From a bacterium D16-36 (GTDB lineage Bacteria > Bacillota > Clostridia > Lachnospirales > Lachnospiraceae), in the NCBI GenBank assembly GCA_003611745.1, contig RAYF01000025.1:1-54814 (forward strand): 54,814 nt of DNA, given 5' to 3'. The notes beneath the pieces were generated by a model. It was not told the origin of the DNA, did not search any database, and saw only the letters and a list, made by a program, of their open reading frames with translations. Position numbers and translations under genes: made by a program. Positions 1 to 9,524 of the stretch are shown here, one piece after another (position 1 is the first letter of the stretch; each line of letters starts with the position of its first letter).

Positions 1-80
1 ATATATCCAAAAACCGCTGAATAATCAATAGTTTTTACCCTGATTACATAAAAACTCTTCACATAACCAACAACAAAAAA

Positions 81-121
81 CGCCGGCCTCCGGGAAGCTT
101 ACACTTCCCGGAAAACCGGCG
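81..121 (-). terminator. Intrinsic terminator, minus strand
   Basis: A GC-rich hairpin has outer arms at 81-86 and 116-121 and inner arms at 90-97 and 104-111 with a 6-base loop. On the minus strand it is followed by six T residues (A run at 75-80). It would end leftward transcription, but no intact minus-strand gene lies just upstream of it; the nearest solid one ends at 1191. Confidence 0.8.
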
Positions 122-912
122 CTTTCTTCTCTTTTGTAACATTCATAGAATATCAGCTATGTCTTCTTTTGTGTTATGTATCCCGGCTATAAGCCGAAAA
201 CATCATCGTCTGTACCTCGGTTACCTTCCGATAACCTGCATCTTATGCTTCCCTGTTTCTGCCTGGCGGCAGGAACCCTTCCTCTCTTGTACCACATATC
301 TGAAACGGCCTTCTTTTGTACCGTAAACACAGCCAAAGCCATGCCTTTCTCTTTCGTACTGCAGCTCCGCCAAATAGCGGTGCTATTGTCATTTGTAACT
401 ACTCTCTCAGTTGGATGGAGAATATTATCTTTTGTAAATACATCCTATGGGCTGCATAGCATGATACGTAATTATCATTAGTAAATCTGCCCTCCGCTGC
501 TTCGTCCGCACTGCCGTCATAGGCAGAGGGCACGTCACACAGCATCAAACATTGTCTTATCTTGAGTACCAATACCACCCGTACCAAAATCGGAATATGT
601 TCATTGGGTAAACTGGGTGCTATAGCCCGACCCGGTACTAAAATGGTATCTTTATAAAGAAAAGGTACCTCACCACAGAAAGTGATGAAATTCCCAAACT
701 TTGCAACTTAAAAGTAATATAAAACATTTTACCGGATAAGTGATATAACACTGCAAAAAATGGTAACCTTTTTCAATATCTTACTGCTGTTAAAACTTTA
801 CTTATTATCTTCATGCCACGCGCTCTAAAGCACAAATAGCAAAAAATACAAACTCTGTTCCAATCATGGAACATCAGGTAAGGTAAAATCCGTAGTTTGT
901 GATTACAATTTA
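122..912. other. Gene-poor, apparently decayed stretch
   Basis: No convincing gene is visible here. The open frames at 176-481 (plus) and 399-587 (minus) have no good ribosome binding site and no recognisable domain. Between 130 and 437 the nonamer TCTTTTGTA occurs exactly at 130, 312 and 429, with near copies at 165, 283 and 389. The remainder (600-912) is AT-rich and holds only very short open frames. It may be the remains of a minus-strand gene served by the terminator at 81-121. Confidence 0.4.
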
Positions 913-975
913 CTATCTGCCAAAAATCATCTGGAATAACTCCCAGAAACCATCAAGTCCTAATGGCATTACCAT
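913..975 (-). CDS. Possible 20-residue hydrophobic peptide
   Basis: This short frame encodes MVMPLGLDGFWELFQMIFGR. A strong Shine-Dalgarno-like AAGGGAG lies about eight bases before the ATG. It is the first frame with a good ribosome binding site downstream of the AgrC-like kinase on the same strand, about 215 bases from its stop. The peptide is rich in aromatic and aliphatic residues and lacks cysteine, so it is not a normal AgrD. It could be a signal peptide, a small membrane-active peptide, or chance. There is no homology evidence. Confidence 0.28.
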   Translation of the reverse strand: MVMPLGLDGFWELFQMIFGR

Positions 976-1190
976 TATCATCACTCCCTTCGCAATAAGG
1001 TAAGATTGCAATCCTTACAATTGTCACTATACCGTAAGATATTCCTCTTTGCAAAGGGTATGCTACAGACTGCCATTCTTTACTATTAACAGTAAAATTC
1101 TCTCCATACTAAGGATACTCTGTTTTCAAAATTGCATTGACAATCACGTATCTGCCTTGCACAGACAGCCTCACAGGACACAGATGCCAA

Positions 1191-2519
1191 TTATTTAATT
1201 TCCATTGTGGCGGCTGCCGGCACCTGCTCTTCCACACATAAGAACAGGATAGAGACCACTGCCATCCCGCATTCCTGCCTCCACTGGACTGTCCCATTAT
1301 ACTTCTCCACCACGCGCCGGATATTCCGGACCCCATAGCCGTGGTGCAGCTTATCCTCCTTGCTGGTATGGCCAAAATCTATCTGACCGTCGGCAACATT
1401 ATTGCTCACAGTCAGGTACAGCTTCTCCTGAAACCTCTTCACCTCCATCTCAATCAGCCGCATCCCCTCCACCTTCTCCAGCGCCTCCTTGGCATTATCC
1501 AGCAGATTGGACAGCAGGACGCAGAAGTCAACATCCTCCATAAAGAATTTCTCTGGGAAATGCCCATCCAATTGGAACCTGAAATTGCCCTCCGAGCGCA
1601 GCGCCCCGAGGGAATAGCTGATAACCGTATCGGCGATAAAGTTCCCTGTATGCACGGTGCGGACTTTATCATAGCACTCCGCCAGCCTCTCCACATAATC
1701 TTTCAGCTCGTCAAACTTATTTTTTCTGCACAGCTCCCCAATCAAAAAGATATGCTTGTTGATATCATGCTGGTAGCTCCTCATATCCTCATACTGCATA
1801 AGGTAACTTTTGTAATACTGGTGCTGTAGTGCCAGATAGCTTAGGTTGGCCTCATTCATTGCCTCAAGGTGTGCCTTTGTCTGCCTTGTGTATAACAGCA
1901 GGACACAAATAACCATAAAAATAATGGCCGCGATAATATCCAGCAAAAATATAACATCCTTCTTTGAATTTGTAATAGCCCCATACCAGTATCCCTGCAT
2001 TCCACCCAGAGCTAAGGACACTACAAAAAGCACACTAAGAAGCAGACAATATTCTAAAAAAGACATTCCACGCAGAAATAATTGAAATCTTTTCTGAAAC
2101 TCTTTTGCCTTAAATGCTGCCACCACCCAAAAGACCCCATTAATACTTCCCCAAAACATCTTTATATATACATCTTGTTCTTCTATTTCTGTAAACATCA
2201 ACGCTGGAAAAAACATAATGGTATCTGCCATTGTAACAAAAAACCACATAAGTATAAAATTTTTTATCTTATGAACAGTTTTTCCCTGCATGATACATAT
2301 CATCACAATCAACCCCCAGCAGTTTTTATACCAAAACATGCCATAAGGAATTCCCGCATACTCTACCAACATTTGCACAACAGGTATCATTAATGGATAT
2401 AATATAAACAGAAATCTTGTTCTTTTCCGGCTAAACTCATAGCCAAAGAACCAGTGCGCCACTACTACATACTTTATCCCTTCAACCAAAATCTGATAAA
2501 TCCACTCATAAACATCCAT
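1191..2519 (-). CDS. AgrC-like GHKL sensor histidine kinase
   Basis: A membrane sensor kinase of the class that works with LytTR regulators. The N-terminal half (about residues 1-215) is a series of hydrophobic segments, as in peptide-sensing AgrC/FsrC-type kinases. It is followed by a helix with the likely phospho-accepting His in SYQHDINKHI and a C-terminal GHKL ATPase domain with an N-box (NLLDNAKEAL) and HGYGVRNI glycine motif. The chosen ATG overlaps the regulator stop codon as TAATG and has a GAGG site just upstream; a longer TTG-initiated form would start at 2546. The pair is co-transcribed and translationally coupled. No AgrB or AgrD homologue is in the window, so the ligand is unknown. 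Confidence 0.85.
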   Translation of the reverse strand: MDVYEWIYQILVEGIKYVVVAHWFFGYEFSRKRTRFLFILYPLMIPVVQMLVEYAGIPYGMFWYKNCWGLIVMICIMQGKTVHKIKNFILMWFFVTMADTIMFFPALMFTEIEEQDVYIKMFWGSINGVFWVVAAFKAKEFQKRFQLFLRGMSFLEYCLLLSVLFVVSLALGGMQGYWYGAITNSKKDVIFLLDIIAAIIFMVICVLLLYTRQTKAHLEAMNEANLSYLALQHQYYKSYLMQYEDMRSYQHDINKHIFLIGELCRKNKFDELKDYVERLAECYDKVRTVHTGNFIADTVISYSLGALRSEGNFRFQLDGHFPEKFFMEDVDFCVLLSNLLDNAKEALEKVEGMRLIEMEVKRFQEKLYLTVSNNVADGQIDFGHTSKEDKLHHGYGVRNIRRVVEKYNGTVQWRQECGMAVVSILFLCVEEQVPAAATMEIK

Positions 2520-3205
2520 TAGTAATACCTCGCATTTCTTTCGCAAAAGTTCTCATAACGTTTGTCAAAGCTCTCCCGAAATCCCCTGTTCACAACAAGT
2601 TCTTCGCCCTGCATCGATACTACTCTTCTGGAATACCTCTCCACAAACTTTAAATTCACCAGCCATGCACGGCTGACCTGCACAAAATCTGCCTCGCGCA
2701 GCAGCAGCTCCATATTCTTCAGGCTGCTTCGGATCAGTGCTGTTGTCCCATCCTTAAAATACAGATTGCAGTATTCACGCTCCGAATGTATTCTGGTGAC
2801 ATCCCTGCTATGGTATGTCTTATCAATCAGTATATCTTTCCCACGCAGTGTGACAGCAAGTTTAAGATAACGGCTCAGCCTGATTGACAGCCATCCTTTT
2901 CCGACAAAACCAATCACATTCATCCCAAAGGCTTCCGGCATCAGTTCATCATGGCTCGTCACAAATATCACTTTCGTGTTGATGCTTTCATCCTGCAGGC
3001 GGTTCTTCAATGTCACGCCGTCCATGCCCGGCATCTCGATATCAAGGATCAGCAGGTCTGTCTCCCCTATCATCTCCAACGCCTCCAGGCCGTTTTCCGC
3101 CTCACTGATCTGATACGGCATGTCCATTTCTTTAAAGCACTCTTCACTGATTTCCCGAATCATCTTTCTCTCATGTATTTCATCATCACAAATACATATG
3201 TTCAT
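2519..3205 (-). CDS. LytTR-family response regulator
   Basis: The N-terminal receiver domain has acidic residues in ICDDE and the likely phospho-accepting Asp55 in LLILDIEMPGMDG. The C-terminal LytTR DNA-binding domain includes RIHSEREYCNLYF and VSRAWLVNLKFVERY. This is the AgrA/VirR layout, about 228 residues. The ATG at 3205 is preferred over an upstream TTG because GCGGGGGAA lies at the right distance before it. It is the first gene of a two-gene unit with the GHKL kinase and probably regulates peptide- or surface-related genes, but targets cannot be read from the window. Confidence 0.88.
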   Translation of the reverse strand: MNICICDDEIHERKMIREISEECFKEMDMPYQISEAENGLEALEMIGETDLLILDIEMPGMDGVTLKNRLQDESINTKVIFVTSHDELMPEAFGMNVIGFVGKGWLSIRLSRYLKLAVTLRGKDILIDKTYHSRDVTRIHSEREYCNLYFKDGTTALIRSSLKNMELLLREADFVQVSRAWLVNLKFVERYSRRVVSMQGEELVVNRGFRESFDKRYENFCERNARYY

Positions 3206-3238
3206 TCTAATCCAATTCCCCCGCAATAAAACTCAAAA

Positions 3239-3284
3239 AGACAGAAAAACTCCATTCTCCAGACAATCTCCTTCAATTCTGTCT
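3239..3284 (-). terminator. Possible terminator after accA
   Basis: The arms AGACAGAA (3239-3246) and TTCTGTCT (3277-3284) are perfect inverted repeats. On the minus strand they are followed by a T run (A run at 3234-3239). The loop is long, about 30 bases, so the call is moderate. It lies between the end of the fatty-acid operon and the LytTR regulator. Confidence 0.4.
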
Positions 3285-3330
3285 CTACTCATAAAGAATG
3301 AAATTTTCCTGCCATTTATCTACTTCTTGC

Positions 3331-4128
3331 CTATTCTACAAAGTCCCCGAATTTACGGAAACGCTGGTACCGTTTTTCCAAAAGATCCGCCAAATCCATT
3401 TTCATAAGACGCGGTAATGTTTCCAGTAATGCCCATTTTATCTCCGCCGTAGTATACTCCAGATTATTCTCCAGCCCCTCCTTCGGCTCCAGAAACATTC
3501 TGTCAATCACTTCATTCTGAAGCAGATCCCTCGCTGTCATTTTCATCAAATCCGCCGCCTCTGCCGCTCTGGAAGAATCCCTCCAGAGGATGCTCGCAAA
3601 CCCCTCCGGCGACAATACAGAGTACATTCCGTGCTCCAGCATCCAGACAGAATCGCCGACCGCAAGGCCCAATGCGCCGCCGCTCCCACCTTCCCCGATA
3701 AAAATACTGATAATCGGAGTCCTCAATCTCGACATCTCCATAAGATTCCTGGCTATCGCCTCTCCCTGCCCGCGCTCCTCCGCGCCAATGCCGCAGAACG
3801 CGCCAGCGGTATTGATAAAAGTAACAACCGGGCGGTGGAACTTCTCTGCCTGCTTCATCAGCCGGAGCGCCTTGCGGTATCCCTCCGGATTCGGCTGCCC
3901 AAAGTTGCAGGCCACATTCTCCTCCAGTGTATGGCCCTTCTGTATTCCGATTACCGTAACCGGAATGCCCCCCAGTGCAGCTAAACCCCCGACGATTGCA
4001 CCATCATCTGCAAAAAGCCGGTCCCCATGAAACTCCAGAAAATCATCAAAAATCCCCGCAATAAACTGTTTCGTATTTGGCCGTTCTATCATTCGTGCAA
4101 TGGCCACGGATTTCATTGCATCGCTCAT
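3331..4128 (-). CDS. accA: Acetyl-CoA carboxylase carboxyltransferase alpha subunit
   Basis: With AccD this subunit moves the carboxyl group from carboxybiotin to acetyl-CoA, giving malonyl-CoA for fatty-acid synthesis in the cytoplasm. The crotonase-like fold is visible in the [16 protein letters not shown] region, in [18 protein letters not shown] and in [15 protein letters not shown]. At 265 residues it is short for AccA but matches the Firmicute form, which lacks part of the N-terminal helices. Its ATG overlaps the accD stop as ATGA, implying translational coupling and equal subunit supply. It is the last gene of the operon. Confidence 0.95.
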   Translation of the reverse strand: MSDAMKSVAIARMIERPNTKQFIAGIFDDFLEFHGDRLFADDGAIVGGLAALGGIPVTVIGIQKGHTLEENVACNFGQPNPEGYRKALRLMKQAEKFHRPVVTFINTAGAFCGIGAEERGQGEAIARNLMEMSRLRTPIISIFIGEGGSGGALGLAVGDSVWMLEHGMYSVLSPEGFASILWRDSSRAAEAADLMKMTARDLLQNEVIDRMFLEPKEGLENNLEYTTAEIKWALLETLPRLMKMDLADLLEKRYQRFRKFGDFVE

Positions 4129-5012
4129 TCGGTTCCCTCCCTTTCCGGCTGGCTGTGCAGGCGCAGAATCTTCCCAAGTTCATCCCTAAGCTTCTCCCTG
4201 TGGACAATCCTGTCAACAAACCCATGCTCCAGCTGAAATTCTGCCCTCTGAAACCCTTCCGGAAGCTGTTGGTGGATCGTCGCCTGAATCACACGCTGCC
4301 CGGCAAAGCCAATCAGGGCTTTCGGCTCGGAAAGAATGATATCCCCCAGCATTGCAAAACTTGCGGTGACACCTCCCGTAGTCGGGTCTGTCAGCACAGT
4401 AACATACAAAAGGCCCGCTTCATCATGCCTTCCCAGAGCTTCGGACACTTTTGCCATCTGCATTAAAGAAATGATTCCCTCCTGCATCCTCGCACCGCCG
4501 GAAGTCGTAAAGATAATAATCGGCAGGCTGTGCGCCGTAGCATACTCTACCGCCCTTGTCACCTTTTCCCCGACAACGGAACCCATACTTCCCATCATAA
4601 AGTGGCTGTCCATAATCGCCATAACGGTATCCTGCCCATGAATCCTGCATCTGCCCGTCACAACCCCCTCTGGAATCCCCGCTTTCTTCTGCGCCTTTTT
4701 GATAACCTCGTCATACTCCGGGTAAGACATTGGATTCTGCGGCCGCATCCCTGCATCCAACTCCTCAAACGTATTCTCATCACAGGTAACGGCAATCCTC
4801 TCCGCCGGACTCATGCGAAAATGGGCGTCACAGTTTGGGCAGAGCTTATACTCTGTGACTTCTTTTTTATAGATAATCGCTTTGCAGGTATTACACTTTA
4901 TCCACATTCCATCCGGAATAGAAGGTTCTGCTTTCTGCCGCCTCTTATCACTCTTTTTTGTCCGTTCTCCACCGTCAATGGAGACATAACTCTTTTTACC
5001 AAATAAATTCAA
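4125..5012 (-). CDS. accD: Acetyl-CoA carboxylase carboxyltransferase beta subunit
   Basis: The N-terminal four-cysteine zinc ribbon (CNTC ... CPNC) is followed by the carboxyltransferase fold, with [16 protein letters not shown] and [12 protein letters not shown]. It pairs with AccA, whose start overlaps its stop. I chose the TTG at 5012 because GGAG lies six bases before it and the product then begins MNLFGKKSY, as family members usually do; the open frame extends upstream to a GTG at 5066 with an unlike extension. The product is 295 residues. Confidence 0.93.
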   Translation of the reverse strand: MNLFGKKSYVSIDGGERTKKSDKRRQKAEPSIPDGMWIKCNTCKAIIYKKEVTEYKLCPNCDAHFRMSPAERIAVTCDENTFEELDAGMRPQNPMSYPEYDEVIKKAQKKAGIPEGVVTGRCRIHGQDTVMAIMDSHFMMGSMGSVVGEKVTRAVEYATAHSLPIIIFTTSGGARMQEGIISLMQMAKVSEALGRHDEAGLLYVTVLTDPTTGGVTASFAMLGDIILSEPKALIGFAGQRVIQATIHQQLPEGFQRAEFQLEHGFVDRIVHREKLRDELGKILRLHSQPEREGTE

Positions 5013-5094
5013 AGCATTCTCCAGTCCTGCGCAGGTTGATGCGTTATGAGCCACAGTCCACCGCACATATGCGCATATCTATAAATAAAATATA

Positions 5095-6447
5095 CTAGTT
5101 CCTATTTATCAGATTATTTTCCAAAAAGGAAGTATCAAACTCCCCTGCAATATAATCTTTATGGTTCAGGATGCTGTTCTGGAACTCAATATTAGTATGA
5201 ATCCCATCGATAATAAATTCATACAGGGCACGTTTCATCTTCGCAATCGCTTCTTTCCGGTCCTTTCCATGAACGATCACTTTAGCAATCATGGAATCAT
5301 AATACGGAGGAATCTCGTAGCCCTCGTACACCGCTGTGTCCACTCTGATGCCAAGGCCGCCCGCCGGAAGCAGCAGATAGTCAATCAGCCCCGGACATGG
5401 CGCAAAGCCCCTGTCTGGGTTCTCTGCATTGATACGGCATTCAATCGCGTGGCCGTTTATCTGAATATCTCCCTGCGCCACAGAAAGCTTGCCGCCATCG
5501 GCAATGCGGAGCTGCTCTTTTATAATATCAATACCAGTAATCATCTCTGTTACCGGATGTTCCACCTGAACTCTTGTATTCATCTCCATAAAGTAGAATT
5601 TCCCTGACCTGTCATACAGAAATTCTATCGTCCCTGCACTCTGGTATCCTGCCGCCTTTGCTGCGCGGACTGCCGCGGCGCACATCTCCTCCCTTGTCTT
5701 AGCTGAGATGGCAGGGCTTGGCGCCTCCTCCAGCACCTTCTGGTTTTTCCTCTGTAAAGAACAGTCCCTCTCCCCGAGATGGACTACATTCCCATAATTA
5801 TCGCCAAGAACCTGTACTTCGATATGTCTGGCATTCTCAATAACCTTTTCCATATACATCGTGTCATCGCCGAATGCCGCTTTTGTCTCGCTCTTTGCCG
5901 ACTCAAATGCCTTCTGCAGATCTTCTTTTCTGCGGACGATGCGGATTCCTTTTCCACCGCCCCCAGCAGACGCCTTTACCATCACCGGATAGCCCAGCTG
6001 TTCCGCTGTCTTATGCGCCTGTTCCATATCCTCCACTACCCCGTCGCTCCCCGGGATAACTGGTACACCTGCTTTTATCATCATCGCTCTCGCATTAGAT
6101 TTATTGCCCATCGCATCAATAACAGACGGACTCGGCCCGATAAATTTAATATTGCATTCTTCGCACATTGCCGCAAATGTACTGTTCTCGGACAAAAAAC
6201 CAAAGCCCGGATGGATTGCCTGAACCTTCTTCTCGACAGCGGCACTGATAATATTTGTCATATTATTATAACTGTCTGCCGCTTTTGCCGAACCAATGCA
6301 GACTGCTTCATCCGCAAGCTGGGCATGAAACGCCTCCCTGTCCGGCTCCGAAAAGACTGCCACTGTCTTAATCCCCATCTCGCGGCATGCCCTTATGATC
6401 CGGACTGCAATTTCTCCCCGATTTGCTACTAATACTTTGTCAAACAT
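5095..6447 (-). CDS. accC: Biotin carboxylase subunit of acetyl-CoA carboxylase
   Basis: It carboxylates the biotin on AccB using ATP and bicarbonate. The N-terminal domain starts MFDKVLVANRGEIAVRI. The ATP-grasp domain has the glycine-rich loop KASAGGGGKGIRIV and the motif FYFMEMNTRVQVEHPVTE, which carries metal-binding and catalytic residues. The length, 450 residues, is normal. The ATG at 6447 has GGAGG six bases upstream and is preferred over an in-frame TTG four codons earlier. It sits between fabZ and accD. Confidence 0.96.
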   Translation of the reverse strand: MFDKVLVANRGEIAVRIIRACREMGIKTVAVFSEPDREAFHAQLADEAVCIGSAKAADSYNNMTNIISAAVEKKVQAIHPGFGFLSENSTFAAMCEECNIKFIGPSPSVIDAMGNKSNARAMMIKAGVPVIPGSDGVVEDMEQAHKTAEQLGYPVMVKASAGGGGKGIRIVRRKEDLQKAFESAKSETKAAFGDDTMYMEKVIENARHIEVQVLGDNYGNVVHLGERDCSLQRKNQKVLEEAPSPAISAKTREEMCAAAVRAAKAAGYQSAGTIEFLYDRSGKFYFMEMNTRVQVEHPVTEMITGIDIIKEQLRIADGGKLSVAQGDIQINGHAIECRINAENPDRGFAPCPGLIDYLLLPAGGLGIRVDTAVYEGYEIPPYYDSMIAKVIVHGKDRKEAIAKMKRALYEFIIDGIHTNIEFQNSILNHKDYIAGEFDTSFLENNLINRN

Positions 6448-6512
6448 CTGCGCCTCCAATATCCAAATCCCTCACAGAACCAACATAACTGCCCTGCCAG
6501 ATGATTTTCCCG

Positions 6513-6941
6513 TCATTCTATGATAAACATAAACTGCTCCACCTGAGCTGCCACTTCATCTCCGACATAAGCAGTACCATGGCCGATGCCAATATTTCTC
6601 TTTAATTTATCTATCTCTAATTCCAGCCTCAGGGTATCCCCTGGTACAACCTTCCTCTTAAACTTTGCATTTTTGATTGCGCCAAAATACCCTGTCTTCC
6701 CGCGGAACTGCTCCATCGACAAAATCGCCACTGCCCCAGCCTGTGCCATTGCCTCGACAATCAGTACGCCCGGCATAACCGGTTCCTGCGGAAAATGCCC
6801 TGCAAAGAAAGGTTCATTATAGGAAACATTCTTAAGCGCAGTAATCGACTTGCCCTCCACCATCTCTTCCACACGGTCAATCAAAAGAAATGGCTGCCTG
6901 TGTGGAATAATCGACATGATTTCATTAATATCCATCAACAT
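6513..6941 (-). CDS. fabZ: 3-hydroxyacyl-ACP dehydratase
   Basis: A hot-dog-fold enzyme that removes water from 3-hydroxyacyl-ACP to give trans-2-enoyl-ACP. The N-terminal IPHRQPFLLIDRV motif and the catalytic His49 (FAGHFPQEPVMPG) with Glu63 (VEAMAQAG) are present. At 142 residues it is full length. An AGAGAGG site precedes the ATG. It lies between accB and accC, as in the streptococcal cluster. With no fabM or fabN in the window, how unsaturated chains are made is not visible here. Confidence 0.96.
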   Translation of the reverse strand: MLMDINEIMSIIPHRQPFLLIDRVEEMVEGKSITALKNVSYNEPFFAGHFPQEPVMPGVLIVEAMAQAGAVAILSMEQFRGKTGYFGAIKNAKFKRKVVPGDTLRLELEIDKLKRNIGIGHGTAYVGDEVAAQVEQFMFIIE

Positions 6942-6965
6942 ATCATCTATCCTCTCTCTGTACCC

Positions 6966-7457
6966 TTATTTCAAACGGAACAATTCCTGCCCAAATTCCA
7001 CAAACTGGCCATCTTTCACAAGAACCTCCGCTATCGTGCCGCTCAATTCGCTATTTACTTCATTCATAAACTTCATTGCCTCAATAATGCAGACAACGTC
7101 ACCTTCCGAAATCGTATCGCCCACCTTGACGAACGGTTCCTCGTCCGGCGCTGAGCTTTGGTAAAATGTGCCGACAATCGGTGCCTTAATAACCTTGGAA
7201 GCTTCTTCCGCTTCCGGCTCATTTTCTATCTGCACTCCCGCCATTGCCGCCGCATCCTCCGTCTTAACATTCTGGCTAACTGGTACTGCCACCTGCGGCT
7301 GCGGCACCACTGGCTGCGGCATAGCAGGCGGTATCATCCACGGGGAGACTGCCCCGCGGTTTAAGCGGATTCTTGCATTATCTAACTGCACTTCCATATC
7401 GTTTAAATCCGTCTTCTCAAATATGGCGATTAATTCCTTGACCTCATCATACTGCAT
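6966..7457 (-). CDS. accB: Biotin carboxyl carrier protein
   Basis: The carrier subunit of acetyl-CoA carboxylase. An N-terminal helical segment (residues 1-35) is followed by a Pro/Gln/Val-rich linker (about 40-65) and a C-terminal biotinyl domain with the modified lysine, Lys129, in EAMKFMNE. The usual motif is EAMKLMNE; Phe replaces Leu here. The start is uncertain between ATG 7457 and an in-frame ATG at 7481. I prefer 7457 because the product then begins MQYDEVKELI, like its family. Confidence 0.93.
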   Translation of the reverse strand: MQYDEVKELIAIFEKTDLNDMEVQLDNARIRLNRGAVSPWMIPPAMPQPVVPQPQVAVPVSQNVKTEDAAAMAGVQIENEPEAEEASKVIKAPIVGTFYQSSAPDEEPFVKVGDTISEGDVVCIIEAMKFMNEVNSELSGTIAEVLVKDGQFVEFGQELFRLK

Positions 7458-7523
7458 TTCATTACCAGCCTTTCTATACATAATCCATGCCCCGCCGGAT
7501 TATTCCGGAAAAGGACCCTGATT

Positions 7524-8771
7524 TTATTTTCCCTCCCATTTCTTAAAGCAGAGTACCGCATTATGGCCGCCAAACCCTAAAGAGTTGGACAAAGCATATA
7601 CTGCATCTTTCGCCTCCCTGCCCTGATTTGGAATATAATCCAAATCACATTCCTCGTCCGGCGTATGATAATTAATTGTCGGCGGCAGAAATCCCTCCTG
7701 CAGCGCCTTCACACAACAGATCGCTTCAATCGCGCCGGCAGCGCCCAGCAAATGGCCTGTCATAGACTTTGTAGAGCTGATCGCCGTCTTTTTCGCTGCC
7801 TCTTCCCCCAGCGCAAGCTTAATCGCCTTTGTCTCCCCCACATCATTGGCAGGGGTGCTTGTTCCATGGGCATTGATATAATCTACCTGTTCCGGTGCAA
7901 TGCCCGCTTCTTTCATCGCTAACTGCATCGCCTTTGCACCGCCCCTTCCCTCAGGGTCCGGAAGCGTAACATGGTACGCATCGCATGATGCGCCGTATCC
8001 CACTATCTCACCGTAAATTCTGGCGCCGCGCGCTACTGCATGTTCCAGTTCCTCCAGAACAAGGATTCCTGCGCCGTCCCCCATGACAAAGCCATTCCTC
8101 TCCTTATCAAACGGGCGGCATGCCTTTTTCGGATCCTCCTCTGTTGTCAGGGCAGTCAGGTTCGTAAACCCGGCTACGCCGACCTCACAGATGGACCCCT
8201 CCGCCCCTCCGGCTACACAGACATCCAGATAACCGTGTTTAATATTGCGGAAAGCCGTTCCGATACAGTTATTTCCAGTCGCGCAGGCGGTAACGATATC
8301 CTCACATACACCTTTTGCCCCAATACGGATTGCGATATTTCCGGCAACCATATTGCCGATTGTCATCGTAATAAACATCGGTGAAACTCTGGACGGGCCT
8401 TTCGCATCCATCCTGCGGACCTGCTCTTCCATTGTCATCAGGCCACCGACACCGGAACCGACGATAACACCGACACGGTCAGCATCCTCTTTTTCCATGT
8501 CAATGCCCGAGTCCTCAAATGCCTGAACCCCGGCTGCCATGCCGTATATTGCAAACAGGTCATTTCTCTTTACGTCTTTTTTAGACATATACAGCTCTGG
8601 GTTAAAATCCTTCACTTCCGCTGCAATCTTTACCTTAAACTCTGATATATCAAATTTCTTAATGTAATCTATACCGCAGACACCGTTTTTAATACCATCC
8701 CAAAAAGAATCCACCGTATTTCCAAGCGGCGTAACTGCACCCAGTCCGGTAATCACACATCTCTTTTCCAT
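7524..8771 (-). CDS. fabF: 3-oxoacyl-ACP synthase II
   Basis: The elongating condensing enzyme, which joins malonyl-ACP to growing acyl-ACP. The thiolase-fold triad is complete: Cys163 in TACATGNN, His302 in NAHGTSTPAND and His340 in KSMTGHLLGAAGA. The length, 415 residues, is typical. It sits between fabG and accB with a short gap on each side. As the only elongating synthase gene in the cluster, it must carry the bulk of chain extension if the genome has no other copy. Confidence 0.97.
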   Translation of the reverse strand: MEKRCVITGLGAVTPLGNTVDSFWDGIKNGVCGIDYIKKFDISEFKVKIAAEVKDFNPELYMSKKDVKRNDLFAIYGMAAGVQAFEDSGIDMEKEDADRVGVIVGSGVGGLMTMEEQVRRMDAKGPSRVSPMFITMTIGNMVAGNIAIRIGAKGVCEDIVTACATGNNCIGTAFRNIKHGYLDVCVAGGAEGSICEVGVAGFTNLTALTTEEDPKKACRPFDKERNGFVMGDGAGILVLEELEHAVARGARIYGEIVGYGASCDAYHVTLPDPEGRGGAKAMQLAMKEAGIAPEQVDYINAHGTSTPANDVGETKAIKLALGEEAAKKTAISSTKSMTGHLLGAAGAIEAICCVKALQEGFLPPTINYHTPDEECDLDYIPNQGREAKDAVYALSNSLGFGGHNAVLCFKKWEGK

Positions 8772-8783
8772 TCTAACCCTCCA

Positions 8784-9512
8784 TTACATCACCATTCCGC
8801 CATCCACATTAATTACCTGTCCGGTAATATATGTGTTTTCTGCCAGAAATACTGCTGTACTTGCAATATCCTCCGTTTTCCCGTAACGCTTAAGCGGAAT
8901 AACCTCCAGCATTTTTTCCTTCTGCTCATCTGTAAGGACAGCTGTCATATCTGTCTCCACAAATCCCGGTGCAATGGCATTACAGGTGATTCCCCGTGCT
9001 GCCAGCTCCTTTGCCACAGATTTTGTCAATCCTATAATCCCAGCCTTAGACGCTGCATAATTCGCCTGACCCGCATTTCCCATGACACCGACAACCGAAG
9101 CCATATTGATGATCACGCCGCTGCGCTGCTTTAGCATCACGCTGCTCACATGGCGGACCATATTGAATGATCCTTTCAGGTTTGTATTAATCACACTGTC
9201 AAACTCTTCCTCGCTCATGCGCATCAAAAGCATATCCCTTGTTATCCCGGCATTGTTTACCAGAATATCAACCGACCCAAACTCCTTCTTTGCCTGCTTG
9301 ATAAGGGAAGCGGCAAAATCAAAATCACTGACATCCCCCTGAACAGGCAGGCAGGCCACACCGCAGCCCTCTATCTCCTTTATCGTCTCCTCCGATACAC
9401 TGCTGTGGTAATTTAGCACAATATTACAGCCCTCTTTTGCAAAAGCGGCCGCAATTGCCCTTCCAATTCCCTTCGCAGCGCCAGTAACGATTGCTGTCTT
9501 ACCTTTTAACAT
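8784..9512 (-). CDS. fabG: 3-oxoacyl-ACP reductase
   Basis: A short-chain dehydrogenase that reduces 3-oxoacyl-ACP with NADPH. The cofactor motif TGAAKGIG is at residues 10-17, NNAG at 87-90, and the catalytic set Asn111, Ser139, Tyr152 and Lys156 (NYAASKAG) is intact. The ATG at 9512 has GGAGG a few bases upstream, and the TTG four codons earlier falls inside this site, so the shorter form is right. At 242 residues it is normal. Confidence 0.97.
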   Translation of the reverse strand: MLKGKTAIVTGAAKGIGRAIAAAFAKEGCNIVLNYHSSVSEETIKEIEGCGVACLPVQGDVSDFDFAASLIKQAKKEFGSVDILVNNAGITRDMLLMRMSEEEFDSVINTNLKGSFNMVRHVSSVMLKQRSGVIINMASVVGVMGNAGQANYAASKAGIIGLTKSVAKELAARGITCNAIAPGFVETDMTAVLTDEQKEKMLEVIPLKRYGKTEDIASTAVFLAENTYITGQVINVDGGMVM

Positions 9513-9524
9513 ATTTTCCTCCAA

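Noticed and set aside
176-481. 101-residue plus-strand gene
   Set aside because: No ribosome binding site, no recognisable domain and a composition that follows the TCTTTTGTA repeats; judged non-coding.
1341-1829. 162-residue plus-strand frame opposite the AgrC-like kinase
   Set aside because: It is antisense to a clear GHKL kinase with intact motifs; a shadow frame.
5779-6432. 217-residue plus-strand frame
   Set aside because: It is antisense to accC with complete ATP-grasp motifs; a shadow frame.
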